This document shows positions 1 to 12,432 of a stretch of DNA of 64,000 nucleotides, one piece after another. Made by a program: the position numbers and the translations under genes. A model generated the notes under the pieces. That model saw nothing but the letters and a program-made list of their open reading frames with translations. It did not search any database and had not been told where the DNA came from. Source of the stretch: Bimastos eiseni (lineage: Eukaryota > Annelida > Clitellata > Crassiclitellata > Lumbricidae); assembly GCA_959347315.1 (NCBI GenBank), contig OY365819.1, forward strand, positions 24,127,495 to 24,191,494, written 5' to 3'. How positions within the stretch are numbered: position 1 is the first letter of the stretch; each line of letters begins with the position of its first letter.

Positions 1-959
1 TTAAACAGTTTAACGACATCTTATAGCAGCACAGGCTGTTGACATCTTCAGAATATGTTACATTTCAGTTCAATTTCGTATATAGTTTTAATCCTTTATC
101 TTTATGCTGTTTTTCTTTCTTTTGTCTTTCTGTTTTCTTTCTTCCTTTTGTGTCGTTATTGATTGCATTTCTGCATGAATGGTTACTGAGACAGCAATAT
201 TCGACATATGGTTGTTGTAGATATTTCATAACATATAAATGATTATTATATTTTATTCCTACATATATAAACATACATATTGTATAAATGTATATATATA
301 CATACAATGTACACACATACATATGTAAAAAAAATTCATGTGGCCATACAGCTTCTGTTTTGTTCATGACGGCTCTTTTTGCCCGTATCGGTTCTATGTT
401 CAGTTTTTTTCAATGAAGGTTTTTCCCCTCTTATTTACAGAGCATCAAAACAATTTCATGACATCAATGTCAAACTATCTATATAACAATAATAACATTA
501 CATCATTTACGGTATAGGATTATAGACAATATTCAATAAACCAAAACAATATAACAACCAAAGGAATAATAATAAATCCCGACATTCAGGATTGCAAAAT
601 AAACGAATTAATATCAACGTAACAACTGAAGTATCAATAATAAAGCCGTACATTCAACATTACAAAACAATCCAATTAATATGTTGTGTCCAATTATTGG
701 TGTTTAAAAATAGTTTATGAAATGGTTTTTCCAACATCCGGCATGCAACTACAATAACCATATTTAGTTCCCTAAACAAAGCTACAAGTTTGGACATTGA
801 ACTTACATAATGTATTATTGATTATTATTCCACTATTTAATTGTACTGATTGATTTAAAATAATCTTTTCATTACTTATCATCATTAGTATGTTATAGAC
901 CTCAACATGGATATCTCGAATAAATACCATATTTATAACAGTATAATCCACCTTTATTC
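1..959. other. AT-rich DNA, no gene seen
   Basis: The stretch is AT-rich with short TA/CA dinucleotide tracts around 255-330. Open frames here are short and compositionally biased. I recognise no protein, RNA gene or element end. Confidence 0.5.
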
Positions 960-2950
960 TGCACATGGTTTAATTAGTAAATTTGATAAGTCATTTTTCT
1001 TGCAAACAAGTAATATATGATTAACTGTTTCAGTCATCTGACATTGAGAGCATAAATCAATTGGGCTCTTACCTATAGTTTTCAACTATTTATTAGTTAG
1101 TGTATGGCCAAATGGAAGTCTGGTAATTTGAACTTCACGCTTCCTTATAAAATCCATAAATTTTATATCCGTGGATACTAAAGGGTGGATAGATTTATAG
1201 AATTTTCCTTTTGGTTCACAATTATATTCTATTTGCCATTTATTAATAACATAATTCTTTATTAAAAACTTAATTTCTTTTAACTCTAAATAATTTGTCG
1301 AATTAATCTCAGGTATTGCTAGTCCCTTCTTAGCAAACATGTCTGCCAATTCATTTCCAGATAAACCGATATGGCTAGTGATCCACGCAACAAGAATAAT
1401 CATTTGCTATGCTTTATTTTATTGACACCATCCATAAATTCAAGGAATAAATTAGGTCTTGCATCAAATTTATTTTCTGTTATAGATGTAGCACCGCTTA
1501 GTGAATCAGTGAATGTGATGTATTTAGTCGTATTTTCATTTTCAATAATCCAATTAATTGCCTAAATAATGGCTGTCAATTCAGCTGAATAAATCGAGGA
1601 ATCATCTGCAATTCTAGGTGTACTATGGAACTGCAAAGATGGCACATAGAAAGCTGCAGAAACAACAGTCTCAACTTTAGATCCATCTGTATAGATGGCT
1701 ATATTATTGCTATATTTATTAATTACTTCTAATGACAAAGATGACATAATATGAAGTGAGTCTGGTTTTTTGTTAATGTGTAGCTTCAGAGAAAAATTTA
1801 CTTTATTGATTTTATTCAGCCACGGAGCTATTGACTGAGAAATGGGTGATTCAAACGGATGAGAAATTACGGAGAAAAAATGTTCAGTTCTTTCAAAAAT
1901 CGAATTTTGCTTAATAGAAGATGCACAATAATAATTTGACCAATGGTCTCTCATAACCTCTGCTGCTGGGTGATCCTTTGAACTGAGGATCTTTGATCCA
2001 ACCTTCAGCGAGTTGTTCAAGCGACGCAAATGAAGTGCAATTTCACCACATTCTTTACGAAGAGCTGCTATGTGGGTTGCTTTTGCTGACCCACAGGCCA
2101 ATCTCAAGGCCTCAGATGGAACAATTTGCAACTTTTTAAGCTGGGTAGCACTAGCTGTGGCATAAACCGCATCTCCATAATCTAGAATTGACCTAATAAT
2201 AGCTTTGTAAATGGACAGTAGGGCCTTTTTGATGCACCCCACTTATATCCAGACACAGCTCTTATTATATACATTCTTTTTTACATTTGGTAACCATATA
2301 ATCAATATGTGGGCTCCATTTTAACTTAGAATCAAAGATAACCCCAAGAATTGGGCAGTTTTTTCTATTTTAATTTTTTTATCACTTAAGATAATCCTTA
2401 ATTTTGGTAATTTTTCTGTGTGAATAATACTCGTTGTTTTAGTTAAAGAAATTTCAAATCCATTTTCATCACACTCGTTACTAATGTTATTTATAGCGTT
2501 TTCGATTTAAACTAATTTTATGTTTCGGCTAGCATAAAAAATTGCACTAGCATCGGAAAATAATGACAGCTCAACATTTTCCACACCAGGGTCCAGATTA
2601 TTTATCATTATTAAGAATAACATTGGAGATATAATGGAACCATGTGTAGTACCATTTTCATGTGAGAATTTTTCTGATAATTCTAACCCTACTTTTACTT
2701 GAAATGTTCGGTTGGCTAAGAATTTTGAAATCCAATAAAAAATATTTCCTGTAATTCCAGTTTTTTTCAATTTCTCTAGCGGCGATGGATCGTGAAGCAT
2801 ATCATAAACTCTTTCAAAATCAATAAAATTGCTAAGATATTTTGTTTGTTGTTAAGTTTTTTATGAATACAATCCTGAAGCCTAAGGATTTGGTCCATAG
2901 TGCTTTTATGTTTCCGAAATCCTGTCTGATACGGAACCTGTTGGAGGTGC
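960..2950 (-). mobile_element. I-like LINE fragment with RT, RNase H and CCHC finger
   Basis: Read on the minus strand, a 5'-truncated non-LTR retrotransposon pol begins near 2950. RT blocks come first: TGFRKHKSTMDQI near 2930-2890, then the HGSIISPMLFLIMINN block near 2640. The expected aspartate block (F/Y-A-D-D) reads LFSDAS, so the RT active site looks lost. An RNase H domain follows with IYTDGSK near 1690, SAELTAII at 1565, TDSLSG near 1500 and WITSHIGLSGNELAD near 1380-1340. After it comes a CxxC...H...C finger (LCSQCQMTETVNHILLVC) near 1050-1000. RT plus RNase H plus a terminal finger fits the I group of LINEs. Frameshifts near 1400-1560, 2240-2500 and 2800 make it a pseudogene. Confidence 0.85.
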
Positions 2951-3492
2951 GAGTTGGAGGAGCACAATGAGTCGAGCGGAGAAAGCACGAGTCCCGGTCA
3001 CTTAGAGTGCGATTATGGAGATCGACAAAATAGGAAAGAGGGAGGCCCTGCACATAGGCAGCGATGACTGACATACCATACTGGATTCGCTGATCAGAAG
3101 GATGTAGCGGAAGATATCGCTCGTATACAGATATGGTTGAATTTGCGACCAAGATTGCGGGTTTGCATTGTGCTGGACGCGATCCAGACAACTCAGGAAT
3201 ACGGAAGGACATCATGGAGAAGGTAGTAAAATGATGGTAATGTAAGACTGGAAAAGGATGGCAGCCAGGCAGGAGTACGCGAACGCTGCATAGTTGGCGC
3301 AGTTGGCAACAACAAGCACAGCGGAGCGGTGAGAGTATGACAAGCAAAAGTGTGTTCCTGGTGCAGAGTGAAACCAGTTCCTCCGAGGTGGAGACAGAAT
3401 GAGGAAAAGTATCAAGGTCAGCAGCGGTATTCTTACCCAGGTGCTTGCGAGTGCCACGCTATATGTGCAAAAATTTTGCAAAAGCATTCGCA
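2951..3492. other. unassigned sequence between two mobile elements
   Basis: This stretch is more GC-balanced than its neighbours and has overlapping minus-strand frames of 100-170 codons that I do not recognise. It could be remnant element sequence. The left boundary is where LINE homology stops; the right is where homology to the inverted copy at 38270-39730 begins. Confidence 0.35.
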
Positions 3493-4890
3493 TGTCGCTG
3501 GTTACAATCAGGCTTAAAATGACCAAAAATGACACGAAACCTCAAATTTCGCTCTCTTTGTTGTCATATTTAATTAGGTTATGGTTCAAGATTTCCCGCC
3601 TTCATGGTCTCGTTTTGAAGCAGAATATCTCCTTTTCCTGTTCTATTATTAACATATGACCTTAGCCTATCTATTACGCACACAGCTTGCCCAGAAGGAG
3701 GTCGACGTATGTAAACAATATCCGATACATTGTTAGCAACCGAAGCGCATGATTTGATCACGTGATACAATCTTGAACTGCGGTTGGCTGATGTTTTTAA
3801 GGTCAGCTATGCGCATGCGCACTGGGTATGACCCGGTCTCTGTAAATGTCACGCACACACGGTATGCAATCTAGTTTGTTGATTTTGAAATACTTAATTC
3901 TCGAAAATGGAAGAGATTATCGCGAATTTGATTAATGCTAAAGGGTCTGATCGAGCAAAAGTGCACGAATTGTTGCAAGAGTATTTGATCATCGATCGCG
4001 ATGACGATCGCGATGAAAGCGAGGTTTTCAGTGATGATGATTTTCGGACAGAATCTGATGCCAACAACGATTCAAATGACCAAGCAGAAAATGAAATGAA
4101 TGTTTCGGATTTCGAAGAGGTCATGACGCACGCTAAAACATCTAGCGAGTTCGTAACTGATGACAATGCCGTTGAATATCAGAAAGCGGTTGAATTCAGG
4201 TAAGCCCCGATTATTTTTTTAAATACTGTGCACCACAGGATCCTTGTTTATAGACATTCACGTACTGTTTCTGATTCACTGCAACTCCTATACGAAAATC
4301 ACTGTTTAAACTTAGCTCTAACTGCACCACAGGATCCTTGTTTATAGACAATCCCATACTGTTTCTGATTCACTGCGACTCCTATACGAAAATCAGTTTA
4401 AACTAAGCTCTAACTATTGAGCTAATTATTATTATAAGTCTCAGGCATAACTGTAAAGATTAGCCTGTTCTAGTTGAGCTTGTATTTATAAATATTCAGG
4501 CACAACTACTAGGTTTAGACCCTCTTCTCACTGTGCTCGTTTTTATAAAACCTTAGGCATAACGGTTAGGTTTACAACCTGTATTATTGAGCTTGTCTTT
4601 AAGAATTCAGTTATAAATGCAAAAGTTGTGTCATTTCCTCTCTTGCACTACTTCCATCTTTTACAATCCTTATTGTGCAATGTACAAGTTTATCATTAAT
4701 TGATTAAGTTAATGATAGGAAATAATAGTTAGTATTTCAATTGCATTTTATTTTTTATCAGGATTCTTCTCGATAATCAATAATTGCAGTCTACTGGTTA
4801 ATAAATCTTGTAAATTGCTGTTTGTTTTGAATGAAAGCTTTTAGCATTGGCTTTGCTTTTTTGTTGCATGGCTTTTATAAAAGCAAACTG
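3493..4890 (+). repeat. 5' part of split-gene mobile element, left inverted copy
   Basis: This segment is repeated in inverted orientation at 38270-39730. It includes upstream DNA, the 3907 start codon, the first coding exon, the GT donor at 4200 and most of the following intron. Homology begins near 3493 (CGCTGGTTACAATCAGGC) and ends near 4880 in the intron. The two copies differ by point changes, by a roughly 160-bp insertion near 39510-39672 in the right copy, and by a 94-bp tandem duplication at 4230-4415 in this one. Confidence 0.85.
4230..4415 (+). repeat. 94-bp tandem duplication inside the element's intron
   Basis: GCACCACAGGATCCTTG begins at 4230 and again at 4324. About 92-94 bp are duplicated with a few substitutions and small indels. 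The inverted copy near 38730-38840 has a single unit, so the duplication arose after the two copies diverged, or was lost from the other. Confidence 0.9.
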
Positions 4891-5819
4891 AAATAAATTT
4901 GATAAATAGAAAAAAATATTTTTATATGGGTTGTTTATTAATTTGTAGATGTCAATATAAACTTAATAATGGACTCCCATGCAGTAGCCAGTATGCTCCG
5001 GAGGACATGGTCAGGCGTAGAATGGAAATGGCTGCACCTGTCCCACGGGATCAAATGTTGGTGCTACTCGGCAAAATTTCTTGCGCAATAAACATGTCCG
5101 ATGAGACTTGTCGCAGCAGGAAATCCAGCCAAGCGGTGCGTCAACACCAGCGAACATCATATTATTTGGAAAGCCGTCAGATCTGCCGTACAACCTTTAA
5201 GTTCATTCACGGGATTAGCAGGACAGACTGACGGGGATTCTCAAGTGGCATAAAACAGAAGGTTTAACACCAAAAGAAAAACAAAGCGGTGGACGTAAGA
5301 GCAACACCCACTGCTTTCAGTTTAGCGAAATTGAAGATATCATTCGCTTCCTGACAAATTATGCCAGTGAGCATGCGATGATGCTTCCTGGAAGGGTTCC
5401 TGGATTTAAGCGGGATGATATCAAGTTGCTGCCATCGAGCCACACCAAGACCAAAGTGTACGGCATATACAAAACGTGCATGGAACAACATGGAAAACGA
5501 GTCGCTGGATTTTCGACCTTCAAACAGTACTGGCTTCAACTCGTTCCATTCATCACGACGTGCAAGCCAATGACTGATTTTTGTTGGACTTGCCAAAACA
5601 ACAACACGTTGATCTACCGTAGTGCCAATATCGAGGATCATGAAAAAGGTTTGATTTGAACTGCATAGTTTTCTATGATTTTATAGAGAAAAGCAAGAAA
5701 GTAAGTTGTTTGGGAAATTTGAAATGCTGTTGTAGTGTTTTGTTGTTATTTGGAGCACCAAGCTTTGTCTGCATACGAGATTACAATTTGCACTTAACTA
5801 AATGGTTACAGGTTGACTA

Positions 5820-5935
5820 GAGCTTTTGACCTGTAACATGGTTTCAAACCTTGTCCAAGGAAGTTACTGCTTACTGACCTTGAGCAAGTCCATCATGCTC
5901 AATTGCACTGCAGTTGTATTGTATCGTATGACATA
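5820..5935 (+). repeat. probable SINE fragment
   Basis: A box-B-like GGTTTCAAACC sits at 5840-5850. Downstream GACCTTGAGCAAGTCC and TGCAGTTGTATTGTA match, in order, the body and tail of the better preserved SINE at 56789-57019. The copy is decayed and lies in an intron of the 3907-6933 gene. Confidence 0.6.
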
Positions 5936-6933
5936 ACATGGGTTTAAATGGCTCAGACGTTAGAAGCACTACAAGTTAACCTGTGTCTATCTCTCCTATC
6001 TTCCTCTTCCATCATCCAAATCATTCCAGAACAGTTGAACTGAAGAATTTCTGCCCTATTGTTCCTTGGAGTGTCTTAAACATAAATTTTATAATGATGT
6101 CCAGAATTGCCTTGTTTGTTGCTAATTAAAAATCCTGTAGCTGCACTGCCTTCTTTCAAATTATAATCTTGTAGGTTTCGATTAGTTCACTGCTGCCCCT
6201 CGTTGAAATGAAAATCTCAATCTTTACAGTTTCAATGGTATAAATATAAGACCAATGATGTTCTGTCGATAAATTAGTAGTTTTGAAATTAATTATAATA
6301 CATTTTTTTCACAGGTGACAAGCTTCGTCAACAAGAACAGCATTTGAATGATGTACAGATAGAACGATCACTCTACAAATCCATGGTTGACGAGGCAAAA
6401 TCAACATGCCTGGAATTCGGCCTCTCTGATTTGCCAGCAAGTGCTCCGTGTAGCCGCAGCATGTCCATGCACTACAGTTTTGACTATGCACAGTAAGTAC
6501 ATTTGCCGAGTGATCCTTTACAGCCAGGACCAATATACTTCCTTGTTCCACGCAAGTTAGGCATATTTGGTGTCTGCTGTGAAGGGGTTCCTCGACAAGT
6601 GAACTTTCTGATTGACGAAGCCCATCTCATCAGTAAGGGTTCGAATGCTGTTGTGTTCTATTTGCATTATTTCTTTCAGCGTTATGGATTTGGTGAGACT
6701 GATGTCAAGCTTCATTGTGATAACTGTTCAGGCCAAAACAAGAATCGTTTCATGCTTTGGTACTGTGCATGGAGGGTTGCCATTGGTCTTCACAAGTCTA
6801 TAGTGTTGAATTTTTTAGTCGTAGGACACACAAAGTTTGCCCCGGATTGGTGTTTTGGGCTTCTGAAACAGGCATTCAGACGCCATGCAGTGTCATCTCT
6901 GTCAGAAATGGCATCTGTGGTGAAGATGAGAAG

Positions 6934-8264
6934 GTGAGGGAGAAGATTTGTCCCGCTCTGATATGCCGAGGCTAAGATATGAAGTTGCTAATGCTTCACA
7001 CCAATGACTGTCTTTCCGGCTAGCTTATAGGGCTGATGTTCTCTATTTCCTCTATAATTTAGATCTAAAATTTTGTCAGAAATTTTTTTCGGATTGTTAT
7101 ATTTAATTTCTATTAAAAAAATTTGCTCTTAAACGTCTGTTAGTATTAGACTGTATACCATAAGATTTGTCTTTTTGTTGTAGATCCATGGACGAATGTG
7201 AATGCCTGTTGCTACACATGAACTCGAAGACGACGCCTTGGACAAACAGAGCCGAAAAGAAGACTGGACAAAAATACATCAATTCCTTTTAACTCCGCCA
7301 CTGCTTGTACTCTGGCAATGCCAGTTCCAAGCCTGGATAAAGGAGGAGGGCGACAGCACTAATCTTTTTTATCAAACAGTGTCGTTAACATGAGGCTACT
7401 ACATCCGTTGACGATCCAGAGCCACCGATCGCCTTCACGTCAAACTGGACGACATGATGCAGAAGACCTTTTAACACTTGCAGATGGTCGACTGAAGGGT
7501 TAGATCATGTTTCCACAGGGGACCCAGAACACAAAGGAAGCACATCATCATGTGGTGATTCAGGATCATCTGTTCCTGGTACATCTTAAACTCTAGGTGG
7601 TGGTGGGAGAAGACCCGTGTCTTTGCCAGTTGACGCTGAATACATAGTGTGACTGGAATAAACTATCATTTTATTTCTGTGTTTTTATTATTTGGATGTT
7701 AATTTTATCCATTACTGTATTGCAATATCTAATTCCTTAGCAGGTAATAGCTGCTTAACCTCTCTCGGAATTTGAGACTTTTGTAATAAAATTGACATTT
7801 AGTTTCAATGATTTCTTGTTGGTCAACTGGGATAACTTTAATAACTTTGTTCCTACTTGAGATATCTACACAAAATTTCGACAGTACATTTGTAATACCT
7901 GCAGTTGCAATGGTGCCAAATTTCAATTAAATCGGTTCAAGAACAATAGCCGTTGCTAACGAGATTATACAAATAATATGGCTAAACTTTGCACGCAGTT
8001 TTCTCGAATAGTACTTTACGTAAACGGTCACATTGGAAATTCTATAACTTTGGCTGTATGCAAGGCATAAACTAGCTTAAAACGGTTTTGGAAAGGTAAA
8101 TCTAGCAGCTTCAGGATGGTGCAAAAAGCAGGAAAAAATATTTTGTATGCAAGTGACTGGTTTTGTGCTGACGAGTCACATATATGAGGGAGTTGACGCA
8201 TGATACAGACCCGGTTGGACGACGTTCAGGTCGACAAGGCCTCTGTCGCAAAGCTTATATTATA
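6934..8264. other. probable 3' flank of the mobile element, no clear gene
   Basis: After the donor-like AAG|GTGAGG at 6933 there is AT-rich sequence, then short plus-strand open stretches at 7202-7393 that may contain a degraded terminal exon (TPWTNRAEKKTGQKY in one frame). I could not define the 3' end of the element or terminal repeats. Confidence 0.35.
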
Positions 8265-8528
8265 TCAACGGTTGCAACGACAATGAAAGCGAGGCAGTAC
8301 TGCATGGAAGGTTAAGACGTCATCTGCATACAGTTGGTCGAGCTTAGCGTGGGAGGCAAGGAGAGAGACATGGTCTAAAATATCAATTATTTTAAACAGA
8401 AGGGGGCTAAACGCTGATCCCTGGGAAAGAACATAGATTATGTAGCTCCTTGCTTCAGCATTAGAAGCCTTAGAAAGTATCTCAACCAGAGGAACAGGGT
8501 ACCCCAAAAGCCAAAGGATATTATGCAA
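8265..8528 (-). pseudogene. LINE reverse transcriptase fragment
   Basis: The minus-strand frame contains QGSAFSPLLFKII and LYADDVLTF. These are the expected order and spacing of two RT blocks, with the YADD active-site aspartates intact. No other part of the element is recognisable next to it. Confidence 0.65.
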
Positions 8529-8779
8529 CCATTCTAGTCTGTGCTATTTACTATGTTCATTTATTTTCAAAAATATTATTTTGGTGTGTGTGAAATTTTC
8601 ATTATTCATTTCGATCTCATCAGGGCTATAGTAATTTTCATTTATTCGAATTGTTTTAATTTAAGGTATCTTCATTTCACAGGTGTTGATAGACTAAGTT
8701 ACATATTATTAACATGTAACAGTAGACCATCTACTGAGAGTTTTGATTCTCTATTTTCGATCACTATTTTTTTATCACT

Positions 8780-8852
8780 TATATATATATATATATATAA
8801 GCTTCTAGGACGTTTGGTCAACGGACGATTGGTCAACGGACGATTTAGAACT
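8780..8852 (+). repeat. foldback-type repeat end
   Basis: A short (TA)n is followed by a tandem 14-16 bp word of the form GGACGATTGGTCAAC at 8808-8850. The same word builds both arms of the inverted structure at 31945-32525. This appears to be one isolated end of that family. Confidence 0.55.
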
Positions 8853-8859
8853 AGGCTAT

Positions 8860-10020
8860 ACCTGTAGCTAATTGTGAGGGTTCATTATCAAGGACGCTAA
8901 TTTAAGAGACAACACAGAATCTTCACGATAGAATAGAATGGTTGAAATGGAAATATTATTTATTGCCTCTGGGTGAACGTTTCAGGAATACGTTGTTGCT
9001 CTGTTATATTGCTTCGTTCGTTCGCTGTCGACTGGATCTTTTTGGAATTGGATCATGGCCGCCGTAGACCAACGTTGGGCGTTTGGTTTTGTGGTTCTTG
9101 CTGCTTTGAAAGGCCCTACCCATTATTTTCTGCAGGCAAATCTAATCTATGGTGACTACTACTTGTTTCACTCCTCTACAGACGTTTCCCTATTTCACCG
9201 GGAGTTTCTTCACTGAGATCGCCTATGACAGATTGCCTGTGAATAGTCGATCCTGCGAGAGGCGCTTTTTACATATCGACTGAACATGATAAGGTATTAA
9301 CTAACGTTTCATTCGCTCATCAGTTGTTCTGAACTTAAATTATTTATCTAGTTCTTCTCTCTCATGCATTCACCAAATAATCCTCAATGTGATTCTCGGA
9401 GCATGCTATAATAAATTGTAATAGAGATTGATGATGACAGTTTCATTGCTTTGGTCCTGACGTATCCTTTTGTTAGGGATTATATTCAAGACCTATGTAT
9501 TGGTCTAAGCAAATAGAAATACCGGTCTCTTCTCACACAATAATGGTCACTATGGTAACCGGACATCAATTTACGATACGATGCAGTGAGGCTTTATTAT
9601 CAATCACGTTAATTTAGACGGGTGCTCATTTACAGAGTGGCGCTGTACAAGTTTGGCGTAAATGAGTGCGATTACGTTCAACAGAGTTTTATGTCGCCTA
9701 TTACAGAGTTAGATGTGGCATAGGCCTACATCACAATTGAAACGAAACTGCGTAATAAAAAACGAATTCTATCGAAATCGCGGACAAGTCTCGTCGCCTG
9801 TTAAGATTAGTGTTTATACAACCATAATAGGCCTATTACGGCTATAAAAATTCTGGAGATCGGACGCTGACCATCCTTTTGACAATCCATTTGATTTGAC
9901 GCACGCTCGTGAATATGCTGCTGCCCTGCGCTTGACTTTCGAGTGGCGATTTAGAGTGGCGATTGCTCCAGAATGTAACCTAATCCAAAGAACCTATTTG
10001 CTCATTTCGCTGCATATTTT
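8860..10020. other. no gene seen
   Basis: Unique-looking AT-rich DNA. The open frames are short and show no recognisable motif. Confidence 0.45.
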
Positions 10021-10101
10021 GTCTCTTTCTCTCTGTGTAGCGTGTGTCTCTCTGCAGCTCTCTCTCTCTCTCGCTCTCTCTTTCTCTCTCTCTCTCTCTT
10101 G
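10021..10101 (+). repeat. (TC)n microsatellite
   Basis: A pyrimidine-only dinucleotide tract built mainly of TCTC units with a few interruptions. The open frames across it are low complexity. Confidence 0.9.
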
Positions 10102-10373
10102 ATAAAAACCGATGAAATTGGAACGGAAGATATATATCGAGTTTCTAAGAGGGTTACTGCTACGAATGCCAATCATTACTTTTGGAGCTTTGACTGACTT
10201 GAAGAACCCTTATAATATTTTATTTCTATACATGACGCTGAGGGGAACACGCGTAGGGCTGCAGTTTGGGCTTTAATTGCCTTGATACTGATATGATAAT
10301 GACATCTTGTCAGAAGGGAACTGGCTTGACGAGCGCAGTAAGTGATACACGATGCTGGGCTAGTCTCTCACAT

Positions 10374-10438
10374 AGATCTGTTCATGTAGCCAACCGTCGC
10401 GAACCGACGACGATGTTATGATATGACATAATATTGAC
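10374..10438 (+). repeat. 3' tail fragment of the RTE LINE family
   Basis: TTCATGTAGCCAACCGTCGC at 10381 and the following GACGACGATG...TGACAT match the 3' terminus of the longer RTE element near 26753-26805. It is a severely 5'-truncated copy. Confidence 0.7.
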
Positions 10439-10439
10439 A

Positions 10440-12432
10440 TGCGCCGCACTGCATTTGTTTTTCCAGTTTGTATGCATGGAATATGCATTGGACAGTCCTG
10501 CTTTGACTTAAATGCAGAGTGTGGAAATTACGTATGTTACCAATTTGGTAGAGATTGTGATAGTCGAGAATTGTAACCTGGAGACAAAAACCTGTGTAAT
10601 TAAATTTTGTGTGATTGACGACAATCTTCTTTCGAATAAACTTACATTGAAGACAAAAGTCACGTGAGTAAGTTGATGGTGAAATGTTGTTTATTTCATG
10701 CAAGACATTATAAGTGTACGATAGTGGATTGTTCAATGTGAAATTCAGATATTTTGGTTTTAATTTCATTTGAGTGTTCGTCCTGTTTTGTACCCAAGAC
10801 CTTTTTGATTTGTTCAATAAACGAGATTTTTAATTCCGACAAACATTTAGGGTTTTCTCTAGAAGTCACTGACAGTCTGAGTTTCTGAGATTACGCGGTC
10901 TAATTGGTCGATAGCACCCATCCCTGTCTTGCTGTTGATATCATTCGGGGCTGTGTGGCCCTTTGACTTTACCCTGCTCACTTCTTGTGTCGCTCGACTA
11001 TGGCAATAGGGCTGACGCTGTCAATATTTCTTAAACATGTCACAACGTTGTTTTCACTCCAGCGCACAATGAAGTGTGGAAGTGTGAAAAAACTTCTCTC
11101 TAAGCCTATGTGTGTTGCTGAATTCAGATCTTTGAGGAAACATCATCAAGCAATCATTTTTTACTAGTACCAGTGGCTCTCATTAGAAAATTCCGGTCGA
11201 AACTCAGCACTTTCATACATTTTAAACGTCACGTTTACATCAAGACAATGCAAAAATTCAGACTCGATCATTGCTGCTTAAATGTATGCTAAACGGGTGA
11301 AAACAACGCTGGATAGACCGTTCCTGCTTCTAAATAAATTACTATAAAAAAAACCCTAATTCTGATACTAATCGACACTCACAACGTGATTTGTATTTAA
11401 AACTAACGTATTGCAACATTACCAAACTCTTCTTATCACTCCAACTTCACTTTTGGTTGATACAGCTTCTACTTAAGCATATTCTACTTAAGCAGAATTA
11501 TAATTATTATCGTCGATCCTATTTCCGTTCAGGCACCATTTCCTTCATCAACCAACCTTTGATCTAAGCCTCTGTTTAGGCATTATTGTTTTCATCAATT
11601 CAATTCATCATCCACTTGCGGAAAATAATGTCAATCAATGCATCTTAAATTTCAAATTGAGAGCGCAAGTTATGCGCATGATAGTGGCTTTGTGCATATA
11701 GCTTACGTCTAAGAGATAACTGCTATTATTTTGACAACGATTGACAGTACGAATTAGGCACGTATTAGGCTATGCATTGTATCTAAATAATTAATAATAT
11801 ATTGAAATTGCTATGTATTGTGCTTTCTCATCGATTTTTATGCCGGACAAGCGATCGAACAGAGGGAAATGTCCCATGGGAAAATTTGCCAAATGGAAAT
11901 CGACTGGGAGAAATGACGGGAGGAAATGTCATTCCACTAAGGCAACTAGGAACATGGATTTCACAGTTAGTTTTTGCCAGAGGTGTCACAAGGTTTTGAA
12001 AGTGAGGGGTATAATTAAAAGAATATGGCGCGAAGCGCAAAAACATTTTTGTTTGCATCCATACTTTTTTCATTTTGTCCGCCCAGAAATTTAAAAAATG
12101 GGGTGCACAAATAATCTTAACAAAAGTCATCTTAAAAAGCCAGTGGAGAAACATGAAAAAGAATCGATTTGGGTGCACATAAAGGCACTGAGCACTAAAA
12201 CTTGAGCGGCCGGTGCCCTCTGCTCCCGTTTGTTACACCCTGGTTTCTGCCGTACCACAAAATTGGTGAACTCTGAAGGCTTTTAAAAGAATCCAATGTT
12301 TCCACATGTTGACGGGCGCCCTTAGATTGCATATGCAAGGAATAATAACTGTAACATATAAGCAGAAATGTTTCTTTCTAAATCACATTGCTAAAACAAA
12401 ACCCTATGTTGAATCTGTAGATACATTGGAAG
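10440..12432. other. 5' flank of the DEG/ENaC gene
   Basis: No coding sequence is recognised. It contains the MITE-like 11977-12243 and, near 11850-11930, degenerate GGAAATG/GGAAAATTTG words. The promoter of the channel gene presumably lies here, but I see no convincing core promoter. Confidence 0.4.
11977..12243. mobile_element. candidate small MITE
   Basis: CCAGAGGTGTCACAA at the left pairs with the reverse complement of TTGTTACACCCTGG at the right, about 13 of 15 positions allowing one gap. The 267-bp interior has no coding capacity. The ends resemble hAT-type CAG-starting termini. I could not confirm a target duplication. Confidence 0.4.

Larger units (their letters stand above)
3907..6933 (+). 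pseudogene. split transposase-like gene with NCSGQNKN domain, nearly intact
   Basis: Four coding blocks can be joined. Exon 1 (3907-4199) encodes an acidic N-terminus beginning MEEIIANLIN and ends at a CAG|GTAAGC donor. Exon 2 (about 4949-5648) follows a TTGTAG acceptor and encodes a Cys-containing start (RCQYKLNNGLPCSS) and LPGRVPGFKRDDIKLLPSS. The last block (6315-6933) encodes HYSFDYAQ, PLQPGPIYF, GIFGVCCEG, LHCDNCSGQNKN and GHTKFAPDWCFGLLKQ. From memory this belongs to a family repeated in many invertebrate and fish genomes; the DxxxGQNKN core resembles the domain catalogued as DUF7869 and looks like an RNase-H-fold nuclease. I infer a transposase. Two lesions are visible: a frameshift near 5225 and a TAA in place of a glutamine codon at about 6493. 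Any further 3' exon was not resolved. Confidence 0.7.

Noticed and set aside
9896..10176. Open frames on both strands near 10 kb
   Set aside because: Both run through the (TC)n tract and are low-complexity Ser/Leu or Arg/Glu translations.
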